The notes: a model not told the origin generated them from the letters alone. Positions 31,999-42,800 are shown, numbered from the stretch's first letter. The stretch: DNA of 64,000 nt from Mesonia algae (GCF_003253545.1 NZ_QKYV01000002.1:1-64000); one strand, 5' to 3'. Program-made: numbers and translations.

Positions 31999-33666
31999 TT
32001 TGTCAAAAAGTTGAAGTATCATCGCAATTCCCATTACCAAAGCACAACCAAATAGGTTGAGCCATAAATAAGGCATCCAATCGTTCCACCAACCTATAAT
32101 TACAATTACTTGTGTAATTATTGCCGCTATAAATGTAGCATTGCTTTTTACATATTTTACGAAGAAAGCAAGTAAAAATATTCCTAATACATTTCCGTAG
32201 AAAATAGAGCCAATAATATTAACAAGCTGTATTAAATTGTCAAATAGGTTTGCCGTACAAGCGATAATGATGGCGAAAATTCCCCAGATCAAAGTGAAAA
32301 CTCTCGATGCATTTAAGTAATGCTGGTCAGATTTTTCTGATTTGACGTTTCTTTTATACAAGTCTATAACCGTAGTAGAAGCTAATGAATTTAACTCTGA
32401 AGCAGTAGAAGACATTGCTGCCGATAATATCACAGCCAATAACAATCCAATTAGCCCAATTGGTAAATGATTTAGTATAAAATGAATAAAGACATAATCT
32501 TTATCGTTGGTTTGTATGGTCTCATCTGCTTGTTTAATTAAAACACTTGCTTCTTCTCGAAGTTGAAATTCTTGCTCTTGTAATTCATTTAATTCCGCTT
32601 TAGCGATATCAATCTCTTGCGTATTAGATAGAGCTACAAATGCAGTCGATTTTTCTGCTTTTTTTAGCTGAAGCTGATTTAGCTCCTCCTGTAATTCATG
32701 ATATTCTTCTTGATAAGCAGAATTTTCAATCACTTGCGTGGAAACAGGATTAAAATTAAGCGGAGAAGGGTTGTATTGATAAAACACAAAGACCATAATC
32801 CCTACCAAAAGAATAAAAAATTGCATCGGAACTTTTAACAATCCATTAAAAATTAAACCCATCTGACTTTGCTTTAAACTCTTAGCCGAAAGGTATCGTT
32901 GCACCTGGCTTTGATCTGTGCCAAAGTAGGAGAGGGCTAAAAAAGTTCCACCAATGAGTCCGCTCCAAATGGTATATCTATTTTCAAAATCAAAAGAAAA
33001 GTCTAAAATTTCCATTCTTCCACTAGCGCCAGCAATATCTAATGCTTTAGTGAACGTAACTTCTTCTGGTAAATATTTAAGGACTAGAAAAAAAGCGATA
33101 AACATTCCGGTGAAGATAATCGCCATTTGTTGTTTTTGAGTAACGCTTACCGCTTTGGTTCCTCCAGATACGGTGTAGATAATTACTAAAATTCCGATAA
33201 GGATATTAAGAGTAAATAAATCCCAACCCAGTACTGCTGAAAGTACTATAGAAGGAGCAAAAATGGTTATTCCTGCAGCCAAACCTCGCTGAACTAAAAA
33301 CAGTAATGCCGTAAGAGTTCTGGTCTTTAAATCGAAACGAGTTTCTAAATACTCATAAGCAGTATATACTTTTAAACGATGATAAATAGGAATAAAAACC
33401 ATGCAAATGACAATCATCGCAATAGGAACACCAATATAAAATTGCACAAAACCCATCCCACTATGAAATGCTTGTCCTGGAGTAGATAAAAAGGTAATTG
33501 CACTGGCTTGTGTTGCCATAACCGATAAACCAATCGTCCACCAACGTGCTTCGTTACCTCCTTTTAAATAATCGCTTACGTTTTTGCTGCCGCGAGAATG
33601 ATAATAACCATAGATGACAATAAACGCCAAGGTTGAAAATAAAATAATGAGATCAATATAATGCAT
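31993..33666 (-). CDS. Sodium:solute symporter (SSS family)
   Basis: 557 residues with about 13 membrane helices. SVMATQASAITFLSTPG and SGGTKAVSVTQKQQM are typical of the family, and SAAMSSTASELNSLASTT gives the sodium-site Ser/Thr. An unusual soluble insertion of about 80 residues (roughly 315-395), rich in Glu, Gln and Leu and predicted to be a coiled coil, separates two helices. Substrate unknown. It is the last gene of a three-gene run after a PIG-L deacetylase and a 35-residue membrane protein, so it may import a sugar or amide released by that deacetylase. Confidence 0.88.
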   Translation of the reverse strand: MHYIDLIILFSTLAFIVIYGYYHSRGSKNVSDYLKGGNEARWWTIGLSVMATQASAITFLSTPGQAFHSGMGFVQFYIGVPIAMIVICMVFIPIYHRLKVYTAYEYLETRFDLKTRTLTALLFLVQRGLAAGITIFAPSIVLSAVLGWDLFTLNILIGILVIIYTVSGGTKAVSVTQKQQMAIIFTGMFIAFFLVLKYLPEEVTFTKALDIAGASGRMEILDFSFDFENRYTIWSGLIGGTFLALSYFGTDQSQVQRYLSAKSLKQSQMGLIFNGLLKVPMQFFILLVGIMVFVFYQYNPSPLNFNPVSTQVIENSAYQEEYHELQEELNQLQLKKAEKSTAFVALSNTQEIDIAKAELNELQEQEFQLREEASVLIKQADETIQTNDKDYVFIHFILNHLPIGLIGLLLAVILSAAMSSTASELNSLASTTVIDLYKRNVKSEKSDQHYLNASRVFTLIWGIFAIIIACTANLFDNLIQLVNIIGSIFYGNVLGIFLLAFFVKYVKSNATFIAAIITQVIVIIGWWNDWMPYLWLNLFGCALVMGIAMILQLFDKK

Positions 33667-33669
33667 GGC

Positions 33670-33777
33670 TTATTGAAAGAATTTCATAAGGATATAAAAA
33701 AAGAGAATATAGACTACATTCATTACTAATAGTAGAGTGTAGCTTTTTTTCCAGGTATATTTTTCGGGTTTTTCCAT
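33670..33777 (-). CDS. Small single-helix membrane protein (35 aa)
   Basis: Starts at ATG 33777-33775, sharing TAATG with the stop codon of the PIG-L gene, and ends 3 bases before the symporter start. The sequence is MEKPEKYTWKKSYT followed by one hydrophobic helix (about 14-32) and KFFQ. The exact packing between two genes and the charged N-terminus followed by a helix support a real gene. It may be a small subunit or chaperone of the symporter. It is too short for usual gene finding. Confidence 0.72.
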   Translation of the reverse strand: MEKPEKYTWKKSYTLLLVMNVVYILFFYILMKFFQ

Positions 33778-36266
33778 TATTTCCCTAATGAAATTAAATT
33801 GGCAAATAAACGGTAAGAACCTGACACACCTGCGGGAAATTCTCTAAAAAAACTAAGTCCTGTATAGATATAATTTCCTTTTCCGTAAGAAGCAACTAAT
33901 AAGCTTCCGTCCATCCAAGATTCTCCTTTTTCTTTCAAAGATAAAATAGGGGTAAAGTGTTCTTTATCCCATTCGTTAGGAAAATACAATCCGCGTTCTT
34001 GTACCCAGTTTTCAAAATCACTTGATGTAATTTGGTTGGGTGAGTTGAGAATAGGGTGTTTTTTTGCTAAAAATTTTACCTCAGAAAATTCATCGGTAAC
34101 ACGATCTCTAGAAACGTGAAGAGCGTAGGGTGCTAAATTCTCGGTGATCAATCCACGATTGGTATTATATTGCACGATCATATTACCGCCTTGATTTACA
34201 TATTCAAATAAAATAGATTGTTTAAAAGCTAAATCGTTAACCGTATTATAAGCTCTAATGCCTATCACCACAGCGTCAAATTCATTTAACTTTTTTAGAG
34301 TAATTTGTTTGGGTTGTAAAATAGTGACTTGGTAACCAATTTCTCTCAAACTCTCTGGAACAACATCTCCTGCACCTTCTATATAAGCAATTTTATCTCC
34401 TTTCTTTTTAATGTCTAACGCAATAAGTTTTGCCGTAGCAGCTTCTAATAAAATTTGCTTTGGGATATGCTCGTAATCTATTTCTACCACGTGTTGATCG
34501 TATTCTTTTTCTGATGTGATAAAACGAGCTTCTAATTGAGCTTCTGAGCCTTTATGTGGAGGAGTGACCGTAATATAAATTAATTTTTCTTCTCCTTTTT
34601 TACTGAATCGTATGTCTTCTTGAGTGTAATCAATCTTCCACTTCTTTGGAACATTTAATTTTAATTGACCAGAAATGTTATTAGAAAAAGATTTGATGGT
34701 AATCGGTAAAACTTTAGAATTTTCATTCCCGAAAATAAGAATGGGTTTTCCCATTTTTACTGAAATAGCAGGAACTATTTGAAAAGGTTCATATACTTCA
34801 CCCTCCACCGGGTCATTGTATTTATAGACTAATTCTTTTTCAAAATTAAGTCTTTGGCCTTCAATTTCTAAAACAAAATTAGCTTTTAAAGTAGACGGCG
34901 TTTCTGGTAAACCAATATACGCTTTGTTACTTACCTCGTACATGCCTAATTCACTCGGTTTTTCTAACCAGTAAGGATTCGTATAAGGAGTTGTTGTAGG
35001 AATTGTAAACTTCTCTGTTAAAGAAATACGCTGATTGGAGTTTAAAGTTGTTGTGAACTTCTTTTTAAAGTTAGAGTTACTAATCGATATTTCTTTTAAT
35101 ACTCCATTTGCTTCTCTTTGTGTGGCTTCTATTTGTAAAGAAATAGTTTCTCCTGGCGTAGTTAAAGCCGATTGAGTTACAGCTTCTAAATACAATCCCG
35201 CACAGGCAGCAATTAGGTTTTTAGTTTCTTCTAATTTAATAGTTCTCCAATGATCATCGTCTAATTTTTCAATGAGTTGGTAAACCTTTATTAGATCCTT
35301 TAAACTTTTTGAAGGCGCAGTAAAATCATATTCTTTCTTAATTTTGGCTACCAATTTTCCAATCTTTTCTCCGCCTTTTATACGGCTCCATGTGGTATTA
35401 ATACCTTCAAAAACATCATTATTTGTAGGTTTTTTTCCTTTTATAAGTTCAATATATTCCAATTGTTCACCTCTTACAGGGGTATTCCCGAAACCTTGAG
35501 ATTTATGCTGACTTCTACTATGGGATGCGATTTCACTATTTGAAGTTCCGATAAGTGGGTTGTAAACCCCAGCGTCTATGGCTAACATTTTAGATTTATC
35601 TGCTTGTTCAAATTTTTCTTGGCTGCCGTAAAACCACCATGAAGTATTAAAAAATAATCTTTGTGGTTGCCAAGTACCTAAGGTTTTCGCTTCCGCGGAA
35701 GCAAAATTATCATCGGCTGCTTTATCAAAAGCTTCTAAACTCAATCTAGCCGAAGAAGTGTGATGCCCGTGGGTGTTTCCTTCAGTACGATGATCAAAGC
35801 GGTTGATAATTACATCGGGTTGAAATTTGCGAATGGTTTTTACCACATCTTTTAAAACCTCTTCTTTATTCCAAATTTCTAAAGTCTCTTGTGGGGTTTT
35901 AGAATATCCAAAATCGTTGGCACGAGAAAAAAATTGTTGACCGCCATCAATCTTCCTTGCCGCTAATAATTCTTGAGTTCGTATAAGTCCGAGTTTTTCT
36001 CTTAGCTCAGAGCCAATTAGATTTTGTCCTCCGTCACCACGAGTAAGCGATAAGTAAGCAGTATTAGCATGTATTTGATTAGAAAAATAAGAGATGAGTT
36101 TGGTGTTTTCATCATCGGGATGCGCTGCTACATATAAAACGGAACCTAGAAAATCTAATTTTTCTAGCTGCTGATAGATTTGAGAACTGTTGAGTTGAGA
36201 TGGTTGTTGTGCGAATAAATTATAACTACCTAATAGAACGAGTAGAACTAAATAGTGTTTTTTCAT
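33777..36266 (-). CDS. PIG-L family deacetylase, large exported form
   Basis: 829 residues from ATG 36266; the frame extends 8 codons further, before the signal peptide MKKHYLVLLVLLGSYNLFAQ. The PIG-L/LmbE domain covers about residues 40-300: VAAHPDDENTKL carries the zinc ligands and NTHGHHTSSARL a His set. The remaining 500 residues are beta-rich, with a C-terminal GATase-like part (VIGIRAYNT, NMIVQYNT). It likely removes N-acetyl groups from a glycoconjugate in the periplasm. First gene of the operon with the 35-aa protein and the symporter. Confidence 0.88.
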   Translation of the reverse strand: MKKHYLVLLVLLGSYNLFAQQPSQLNSSQIYQQLEKLDFLGSVLYVAAHPDDENTKLISYFSNQIHANTAYLSLTRGDGGQNLIGSELREKLGLIRTQELLAARKIDGGQQFFSRANDFGYSKTPQETLEIWNKEEVLKDVVKTIRKFQPDVIINRFDHRTEGNTHGHHTSSARLSLEAFDKAADDNFASAEAKTLGTWQPQRLFFNTSWWFYGSQEKFEQADKSKMLAIDAGVYNPLIGTSNSEIASHSRSQHKSQGFGNTPVRGEQLEYIELIKGKKPTNNDVFEGINTTWSRIKGGEKIGKLVAKIKKEYDFTAPSKSLKDLIKVYQLIEKLDDDHWRTIKLEETKNLIAACAGLYLEAVTQSALTTPGETISLQIEATQREANGVLKEISISNSNFKKKFTTTLNSNQRISLTEKFTIPTTTPYTNPYWLEKPSELGMYEVSNKAYIGLPETPSTLKANFVLEIEGQRLNFEKELVYKYNDPVEGEVYEPFQIVPAISVKMGKPILIFGNENSKVLPITIKSFSNNISGQLKLNVPKKWKIDYTQEDIRFSKKGEEKLIYITVTPPHKGSEAQLEARFITSEKEYDQHVVEIDYEHIPKQILLEAATAKLIALDIKKKGDKIAYIEGAGDVVPESLREIGYQVTILQPKQITLKKLNEFDAVVIGIRAYNTVNDLAFKQSILFEYVNQGGNMIVQYNTNRGLITENLAPYALHVSRDRVTDEFSEVKFLAKKHPILNSPNQITSSDFENWVQERGLYFPNEWDKEHFTPILSLKEKGESWMDGSLLVASYGKGNYIYTGLSFFREFPAGVSGSYRLFANLISLGK

Positions 36267-36324
36267 TGGGATAAATTTGGGTGCTCCCAAATATAAGAAC
36301 TTTCAAATCATCAAAAAGTTAATG

Positions 36325-36864
36325 TTATAAAGAATCTGACCCATCATCTACAAAAGCATCTTTTTTAACTAATGAGATGGCTTTTTGTAATACCAAATTG
36401 TTTGGGTAAGTGATTAATTCTCCTTCGTGTGTTCTTAAGTAAAGATGAAAAGCTTTAATATCTTCAATAATACCTTCTAACGGAGCATCTTTATCATGTA
36501 TTTTTATCTCGTCCCCAATTTTATAAGGAAAAGAGAAAAACATAATCACACCAGAAGTGATGTTACTCAAAATAGACCATACAGCAAATAAACCAATCCC
36601 AATTACTGCAAATACTGATGAGAAAACAAGCGATAATTGTTCGGCTTTAACACCCCAAACAAACATTAATAAAAAAGTAGCGATAAAGACCATTAAAAAA
36701 TTAATGTATCTTACCATAAGTCTTACCCGTGCTAAATTAATACCCTGTCTTTTACCTACTTTATTAGCTGTTGTAGTTAAAATAAGCCGAATTAGTAAAA
36801 GACCAATAATTACGCCCAGGGTATAAATACTATCTGAAGAATGATTTAAAATAAAATCACGCAT
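36325..36864 (-). CDS. Small MscS-type mechanosensitive channel
   Basis: 179 residues with three hydrophobic segments (about 15-32, 50-70 and 78-110). The pore-lining helix region FAVIGIGLFAVWSILSNITSG is followed by the beta domain PYKIGDEIKIHDKDAPLEGIIEDI. The large C-terminal vestibule of E. coli MscS is missing, which is common in short members. It should release osmolytes during hypo-osmotic shock. Confidence 0.85.
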   Translation of the reverse strand: MRDFILNHSSDSIYTLGVIIGLLLIRLILTTTANKVGKRQGINLARVRLMVRYINFLMVFIATFLLMFVWGVKAEQLSLVFSSVFAVIGIGLFAVWSILSNITSGVIMFFSFPYKIGDEIKIHDKDAPLEGIIEDIKAFHLYLRTHEGELITYPNNLVLQKAISLVKKDAFVDDGSDSL

Positions 36865-36945
36865 AAGTTCTTAATTTATGTGCAAAATTACATAAATCGC
36901 ATTCAATTTGTGATTTTTAAAAACGTAAAACTTAGTTAATTTCCT

Positions 36946-37539
36946 CTAAAATTTCATGAGGTTTTCATAGAGAAGATGAATAGGCATGCCCATAACTGTA
37001 TAATAAGAACCTTCAATTTTGTTGATTCCTATTTGTCCTATCCATTCTTGTATGCCGTAGGCGCCAGCTTTATCGAAAGGTTGGTAATAATCCAGGTAAT
37101 AATCAATTTCTAATTTGGTGAGCTCTTTAAAGTAAACCGTGGTATAATCTTTAAATACAGCTGTTTTATTTTTAGATTTTAAACAGACCGAAGAAATCAC
37201 ATCGTGTTTATTATTAGACAGAGTACTTATCATCTCATATGCCTCTTTACGATCTCTAGGTTTTCCTAAAACCTCACCTTCAAAACATACAATAGTATCT
37301 CCTGTAATTAGGATGTCGTCTTCGCCTAAATCATTTTTGAAAGGTTCAGCTTTTAATTCTGCTAAATATAAGGCAACCTCTGGAGTACTAAGATGGCTAG
37401 GGTAGGTTTCAATAACTTTTCTAATTTCTACCGAAAAAGAAAGACCTAATTCTTCTAAAATTTGTTTTCTCCTAGGAGAACCTGAAGCTAAAATTAAATT
37501 CTTATTTTTTAACTTCTCTTTTAAAGGGTTTACTTCCAT
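36946..37539 (-). CDS. maf: Maf family nucleotide pyrophosphatase
   Basis: 197 residues. Family motifs: ILASGSPRRKQIL at the start, ITGDTIV, GKPRDRKEAYEMI, and DKAGAYGIQEW. Maf proteins hydrolyse non-canonical or canonical nucleoside triphosphates to monophosphates. The gene overlaps the upstream UbiA-family gene by 10 bases. Confidence 0.92.
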   Translation of the reverse strand: MEVNPLKEKLKNKNLILASGSPRRKQILEELGLSFSVEIRKVIETYPSHLSTPEVALYLAELKAEPFKNDLGEDDILITGDTIVCFEGEVLGKPRDRKEAYEMISTLSNNKHDVISSVCLKSKNKTAVFKDYTTVYFKELTKLEIDYYLDYYQPFDKAGAYGIQEWIGQIGINKIEGSYYTVMGMPIHLLYENLMKF

Positions 37540-38444
37540 AAAAAGGGATATAAGGCTATAGATATAATTCCGAAAATTAATATCAGTTTTAATAATCCGT
37601 TTAAAGTACTAAATTCTTTTTTATGTTTCGTAGAAATAATTTTAAACATAAACCACAATAGAGGTGCTAATACAAAAAGAACAGCATATACAAGTGCATA
37701 TATATTATTGTATAAATAAGCATAAATGTAATATAGAATAGCTACCAGAGGTAAAATACTTATAACAAAAATGAGCTTATTTGTTCTTTCTTGTCCCAAA
37801 GAAATGGGAAGAGTATTTACTCCTGCTTTATGATCCCCTTGAATATCTTGTTGGTCTTTTACCATCTCTCTTAGCCAATTAATAAGAAAAGCAAAAATGG
37901 CATAATCTAATATAATGGAGAAAAAGGTTCGTTGTGTGGCTTGGTTTTGAGGTGTAATTGCAGGTAGTAAATCGTAAAGCGCAGGAAGAATAATCACTAA
38001 AGCGACCAGTGCGCTAATGATAATATTACCTACGACTAGATATGATTTTAAAGAAGTTGCATATAAATATAAGATTCCAGATACCATTATAAAGATACCA
38101 CTAAAAATAGGTCTGCCAATCATATTAGAAAGGTAGAAACCTAATAAAACTCCAATTACGTTTAATCCAATAAATAAATTATAAGCTTTCTTTTCAGAAA
38201 GATGCTTACCTATAATCACTCTGTTGGGTTTATTAATAGAATCGGCTTGAACGTCGTTGATATCATTTATAATATTCCCGGCAGCAGCCAGACATACCGT
38301 AGCTATGATTAATAAAGAATAACCAAAGCCGTTGAGTGTAATTTCTACAGCAAAGGGTTCAAAAAAGCAATATTTAATGACTAGTTGTGTAGCAATAATC
38401 ATTAATAAGTTAGGAAAGCGAACCAGTTGTAAATATTTCTTCAT
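37530..38444 (-). CDS. UbiA family prenyltransferase (geranylgeranylglycerol-phosphate transferase-like)
   Basis: 304 residues with about nine membrane helices. The two Asp-rich prenyl-diphosphate sites are NDINDVQADSINKPNR (near 60-75) and DQQDIQGDHKAG (near 195). Flavobacterial members in this position are usually annotated as geranylgeranylglycerol-phosphate geranylgeranyltransferase. The true acceptor is not shown by the sequence, and a menaquinone or other lipid role is possible. It lies between KdsC-like and Maf genes in one transcript. Confidence 0.85.
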   Translation of the reverse strand: MKKYLQLVRFPNLLMIIATQLVIKYCFFEPFAVEITLNGFGYSLLIIATVCLAAAGNIINDINDVQADSINKPNRVIIGKHLSEKKAYNLFIGLNVIGVLLGFYLSNMIGRPIFSGIFIMVSGILYLYATSLKSYLVVGNIIISALVALVIILPALYDLLPAITPQNQATQRTFFSIILDYAIFAFLINWLREMVKDQQDIQGDHKAGVNTLPISLGQERTNKLIFVISILPLVAILYYIYAYLYNNIYALVYAVLFVLAPLLWFMFKIISTKHKKEFSTLNGLLKLILIFGIISIALYPFLWK

Positions 38445-38453
38445 AGATATAAA

Positions 38454-38963
38454 TTAGTCGTTAAGCCATTTACCCTGAACTTTTAATACTTGTTCGATAA
38501 GGTCACGAGCAGAACCTTTACCGCCATCTTTATGAGAAATGTATTTAGAGATAGCTTTAACTTCTGGTGCAGCATCTTGTGGACATGTAGGCAATCCTAT
38601 AATCCTCATAGGGTAGAGGTCTGGAATGTCATCTCCCATATAGGCTACATTTTTAGCATCAATATGGTGAGTTTTAAAAAACTGATTTAAACACGTTACT
38701 TTATCTTCTACACCTAAGTGAATTTCTGTAATTCCTAATCCGCTTAAACGTTTTCTCACCGCTTCATTTTTACCGCCAGAAATGATACAAATCTTATAAC
38801 CGCTAGATACGGCTTTTTTTAGCGCGTAACCATCTTTAATATTCATGCTACGTAATAATTCTCCTTCTACAGAAACGTGTACTGTACCGTCTGTAAGTAC
38901 GCCGTCTACATCAAAAACAAAAGTGGTAATATCATTGAGAATTTCTTTATAATTTCTTTCCAT
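38454..38963 (-). CDS. KdsC-like HAD phosphatase (3-deoxy-D-manno-octulosonate 8-phosphate phosphatase family)
   Basis: 169 residues, a capless HAD-IIIA enzyme. Motif I is FVFDVDGVLTDGT (nucleophile Asp), motif II CIISGGKNE, and motif IV AYMGDDIPDL. KdsC makes KDO for lipid A from KDO 8-phosphate. Close relatives act on other sugar phosphates, so the substrate is probable, not certain. Its start overlaps the upstream DUF2520 gene by 17 bases. Confidence 0.87.
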   Translation of the reverse strand: MERNYKEILNDITTFVFDVDGVLTDGTVHVSVEGELLRSMNIKDGYALKKAVSSGYKICIISGGKNEAVRKRLSGLGITEIHLGVEDKVTCLNQFFKTHHIDAKNVAYMGDDIPDLYPMRIIGLPTCPQDAAPEVKAISKYISHKDGGKGSARDLIEQVLKVQGKWLND

Positions 38964-39705
38964 AAGTGGTTTGTATCGATTGGGTGAGCAATTTATAAAT
39001 TTCTGAATATTTTTCGTTGGTTAACTGATTTAAATGTGAAGCCAGAGTTTTTTCATCGTTTCTAATAGCAGGTCCTGTTTGCACATCTTTTGGAGAGTTT
39101 TCTGTAGCTTTTCTGGAAGTTTCGGTAATTAGAGCGTGTAAAATTTCAAATGGTACTTCATTTTGTTTACATAATTCTTCTCCTATTTGATATAAGTGAT
39201 TGGTGAAATTACAAACAAATACAGCGGAGAGATGTAGCGATTTTCGTTGCTCACTTGAAATTGGAAACACTTTATCAGAAATTGTTGAAGCAAGCTTCTC
39301 CAGTACAGTATAACTTTCCTTATCGGAAGCTTCTAAACATAATGGAATAGTCTCAAAATCTACTGCGGTATCTTTAGAAAAAGTTTGCAAAGGATAAAAA
39401 ACCCCATTTTTAGATGCCAAATTAGACATGGGCACACTCCCAGAAGTATGTGCAATAACCTCTTTTCGGTTTTTTAATTTTTCTATTATTCCATTAACGG
39501 CATCGTCTTTAATAGCAATAATGAGAACATCTACTTCTTCTAAATCCTCTAAACGACTACAGGTATTGGTCTTACCCTTAAAATGTTTAAGATTTTTATC
39601 ATTGCGTGCGTAAACCTGAATAACCTTTACAGTATCACTTTCCGCGAAAGCCTTATAAAAATGTGTAGCTACATTTCCCGAACCTATAATAGAAACTTTA
39701 ATCAT
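38947..39705 (-). CDS. Rossmann-fold and DUF2520 domain protein
   Basis: 252 residues. The N-terminal nucleotide-binding fold begins VSIIGSGNVATHFYKAF; the middle has IAHTSGSVPMSNL and the C-terminal DUF2520 part starts near KSLHLSAVFVCNFTNHLYQI. It resembles pyrroline-5-carboxylate reductase and ketopantoate reductase-type dehydrogenases; the substrate is unknown. First gene of the DUF2520-KdsC-UbiA-Maf run, a common flavobacterial order. Confidence 0.87.
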   Translation of the reverse strand: MIKVSIIGSGNVATHFYKAFAESDTVKVIQVYARNDKNLKHFKGKTNTCSRLEDLEEVDVLIIAIKDDAVNGIIEKLKNRKEVIAHTSGSVPMSNLASKNGVFYPLQTFSKDTAVDFETIPLCLEASDKESYTVLEKLASTISDKVFPISSEQRKSLHLSAVFVCNFTNHLYQIGEELCKQNEVPFEILHALITETSRKATENSPKDVQTGPAIRNDEKTLASHLNQLTNEKYSEIYKLLTQSIQTTYGKKL

Positions 39706-39795
39706 ATCAAATTACTTAAAAAATGAGTCGGTTAATTTTAACTAATAACTCCATATTTTACCGCTAAAATAAGAAGTATATCCCACAAAAATGGG

Positions 39796-39803
39796 TAAAT
39801 TTG
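39796..39803 (+). promoter_or_regulatory. -7 promoter box upstream of the cytochrome c biogenesis gene
   Basis: TAAATTTG fits TAnnTTTG and is 22 bases before the ATG at 39826. No clear -33 box. Confidence 0.45.
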
Positions 39804-39825
39804 CAGCGTTTATAAAATCGCCCTT

Positions 39826-42800
39826 ATGTTTCAAAAGAAGATTACCCAAATTCTTTTTTCAACCCGTACAATGGCTATGTTGTTTATTAGTTTTGCTGTA
39901 GCTATGGCAATCGGGACTTTTGTAGAAAATTCTTACAGTACAGCTACCGCCAGAGCGTGGATTTATAATGCTTGGTGGTTTGAAGCTATTATGATTTTAT
40001 TTGCTTTAAATTTTTTAGGTAACATTAAAAGGTATAGGTTATTAAGAAAAGAAAAGCTAAATACATTAATCTTACACTTGTCTTTTTTACTGATAATTAT
40101 TGGTGCAGGAGTTACACGATATATTGGATATGAAGGAATTATGCCAATTAGAGAAGGAGAAACTTCTAATATTATGTTATCTGAAAAAACTTACCTTTCT
40201 ATATTAATAGACGGAGAGGTAAATGGGGAACCTTTAAGAAGATCCCAGGCATTGCCTTTAAATTTGGCGCCTAAAATTGATAATAATAAAACGCTTAGCA
40301 CCGATTTTAAAGGTCAAGAAGTAACTTTTGAAGTGGTAGATTTTATCGCTGGAGCGGAAGAAGGATTAGTTGAAACTGAAGATGGTAAAAACTATTTTAA
40401 AATAGTTGAAGCCGGTGGCGGAAATAGACACGATCATTACTTAGAAGAGAACGAAGTTACCTCAATTCATAATATATTATTTGCATACAATAAACCAACT
40501 GAAGGAGCTATAAATATTAATCTTTCAGAAGAAGGATATACAATTTCGTCCCCATTTGAAGGAGATTATATGCGTATGGCCGATCAAAAAAAGGGAGAAG
40601 TGGTGGCAGATACGGTGCAACCCTTAATGATGCGCTCTTTATATAATATGGCAGGAATGCAATTTGTTTTTCCAGACCCTCCAGTAAAAGGAAAATATGA
40701 TCTAATTGCTTCCGAGGAAAAAGAACAAGGACAACCAGATGGGGTAGTAGTAAATATTACCAGCAATGGTGAAACTAAGCAAGTAAAAATGTTGGGTGCA
40801 AAAGGTTATGTAAATGACTATAAGCAAGTAAATGTAGGCGGATTAGAAATATATTCTCGCTACGGAAGTAAAGAATATGAGCTTCCATTTTCGATAAAAG
40901 TGAATGATTTTATTGCTGAAAAATATCCTGGTACTGAAGATAATCCTATGCCAAGCTATTCTTCATTTAAAAGTAAAGTAGACTTAATTGATGGAGGAGA
41001 AGTGACCAAGCACGAAATTTATATGAACCATGTATTGGATCATAGAGGATACCGATTTTTTCAAGCTTCTTTTGACGCCGATGAAAAAGGAACCGTTCTA
41101 TCTGTTAACCATGATTGGTGGGGTACCTGGATTACTTATATAGGTTACTTTTTGTTGTACATAGGGATGATGATTATCTTATTTGAAAGAGGATCTCGTT
41201 TTGGAGAGTTAACCAAAAGATTGGATAAATTAAAAGCTAAAAAAGCTTCATTAGGAATTATAGCAGCGCTGTTATTTAGTATTTCAGGTTTCGCTCAAGA
41301 TAATCACGAAGGTCATAACCACGAAGCAGGAGATGTAGATCATGAGCATTCAAGTAGTTCTATGATTATGCCTAAAGCACAAGTAGATTCTACATTACAG
41401 GCTACGGCAATCGATAAGGAACATGCTTCAAAATTTGGTAGAATAATTATTCAAGATGCAGGAGGTAGAATGAAACCTGCAAATACCTATTCTTCAGAGT
41501 TGATTAGAAAATTAAGTAAAAGTGATCATTATGAAGGATTAAATAGTGATCAGGTCTTGATTTCTATGACAGAAAATCCTTCTCTATGGTATAATGTTCC
41601 GTTAATCTATGTAAAAGCTAAAAATGATAGTTTACATCACGTTATCGGGGCAAAAGAAGGGGAAAAGCATATTCCGTTAGCACAGTTTTTTGATAATCAA
41701 GGTAATTATAAACTATCTCCTTTTTTAGAAGAAGCTTACAGAACAGAAGTGAAGAATCAATTTCAAAAAGATTTCATTTCTGCCGATGAAAAAGTAAATT
41801 TACTTTACAATGCCTTGGAAGGAAAAGTATTAAAGATTTTTCCTATTCCCAATGCAGAAAATAATAAGTGGGTTTCATACCCAGAAGCTATCAAAGCTGA
41901 AGGTAAATTTAAAGGAGTAGATTCATTATATACAGTAAATGTATTGCCACTTTATATGCAAACCTTAAGAATGGCTCGCAGTAGTGGTGATTATTCTAAA
42001 GCTAATGATGTTTTAAATAGTATTGAAGGTTTTCAAAAAAAGTACGGAGAAGAAGTAATGCCTTCTCAAGAGAAAATAGATACCGAAATATTATATAATA
42101 AATATGATGTGTTTAAAAACTTGTTCTGGCAATATATGGCAGCAGGTTTATTAATGTTCATCTTTGTTATTATACAAATTTTTAAAGACAATAAAACTAT
42201 ACGAACTACCATTAAAGTTTTTCAAATAGCTATTCTAATATTATTTTTCGTTCATACAGCAGGTTTAATTGCTCGATGGTATATCTCTGGTCACGCTCCT
42301 TGGAGTGATGCCTACGAAAGTATGATTTACGTAGCTTGGGCCACGATGTTTTTTGGTTTAGCATTTGGTAGAAAAAGTGATTTCACTACCGCTTCAACCG
42401 CTTTTGTTACCGCAATGATCCTTATGATAGCTCATTGGAACTGGATGGATCCTTCTATAGCCAATTTAGTACCTGTATTAGACTCGTATTGGTTAATGAT
42501 TCACGTAGCAGTTATCGTAGCTAGTTATGGTCCGTTTACTTTAGGAATGATTTTAGGCTTAGTTTCTCTTATTCTTATGATTCTTACTACAGAAAAGAAT
42601 AAAAAGAAAATGAGTATTAATATTCAAGAATTAACCATTATTACTGAGCTGGCTTTAACGGTAGGTTTAGTTATGTTAACCATAGGTAACTTCTTAGGAG
42701 GACAATGGGCTAACGAAAGTTGGGGAAGATATTGGGGTTGGGACCCCAAAGAAACGTGGGCTTTAATTAGTATAATGGTATATGCTTTTGTTATTCATAT

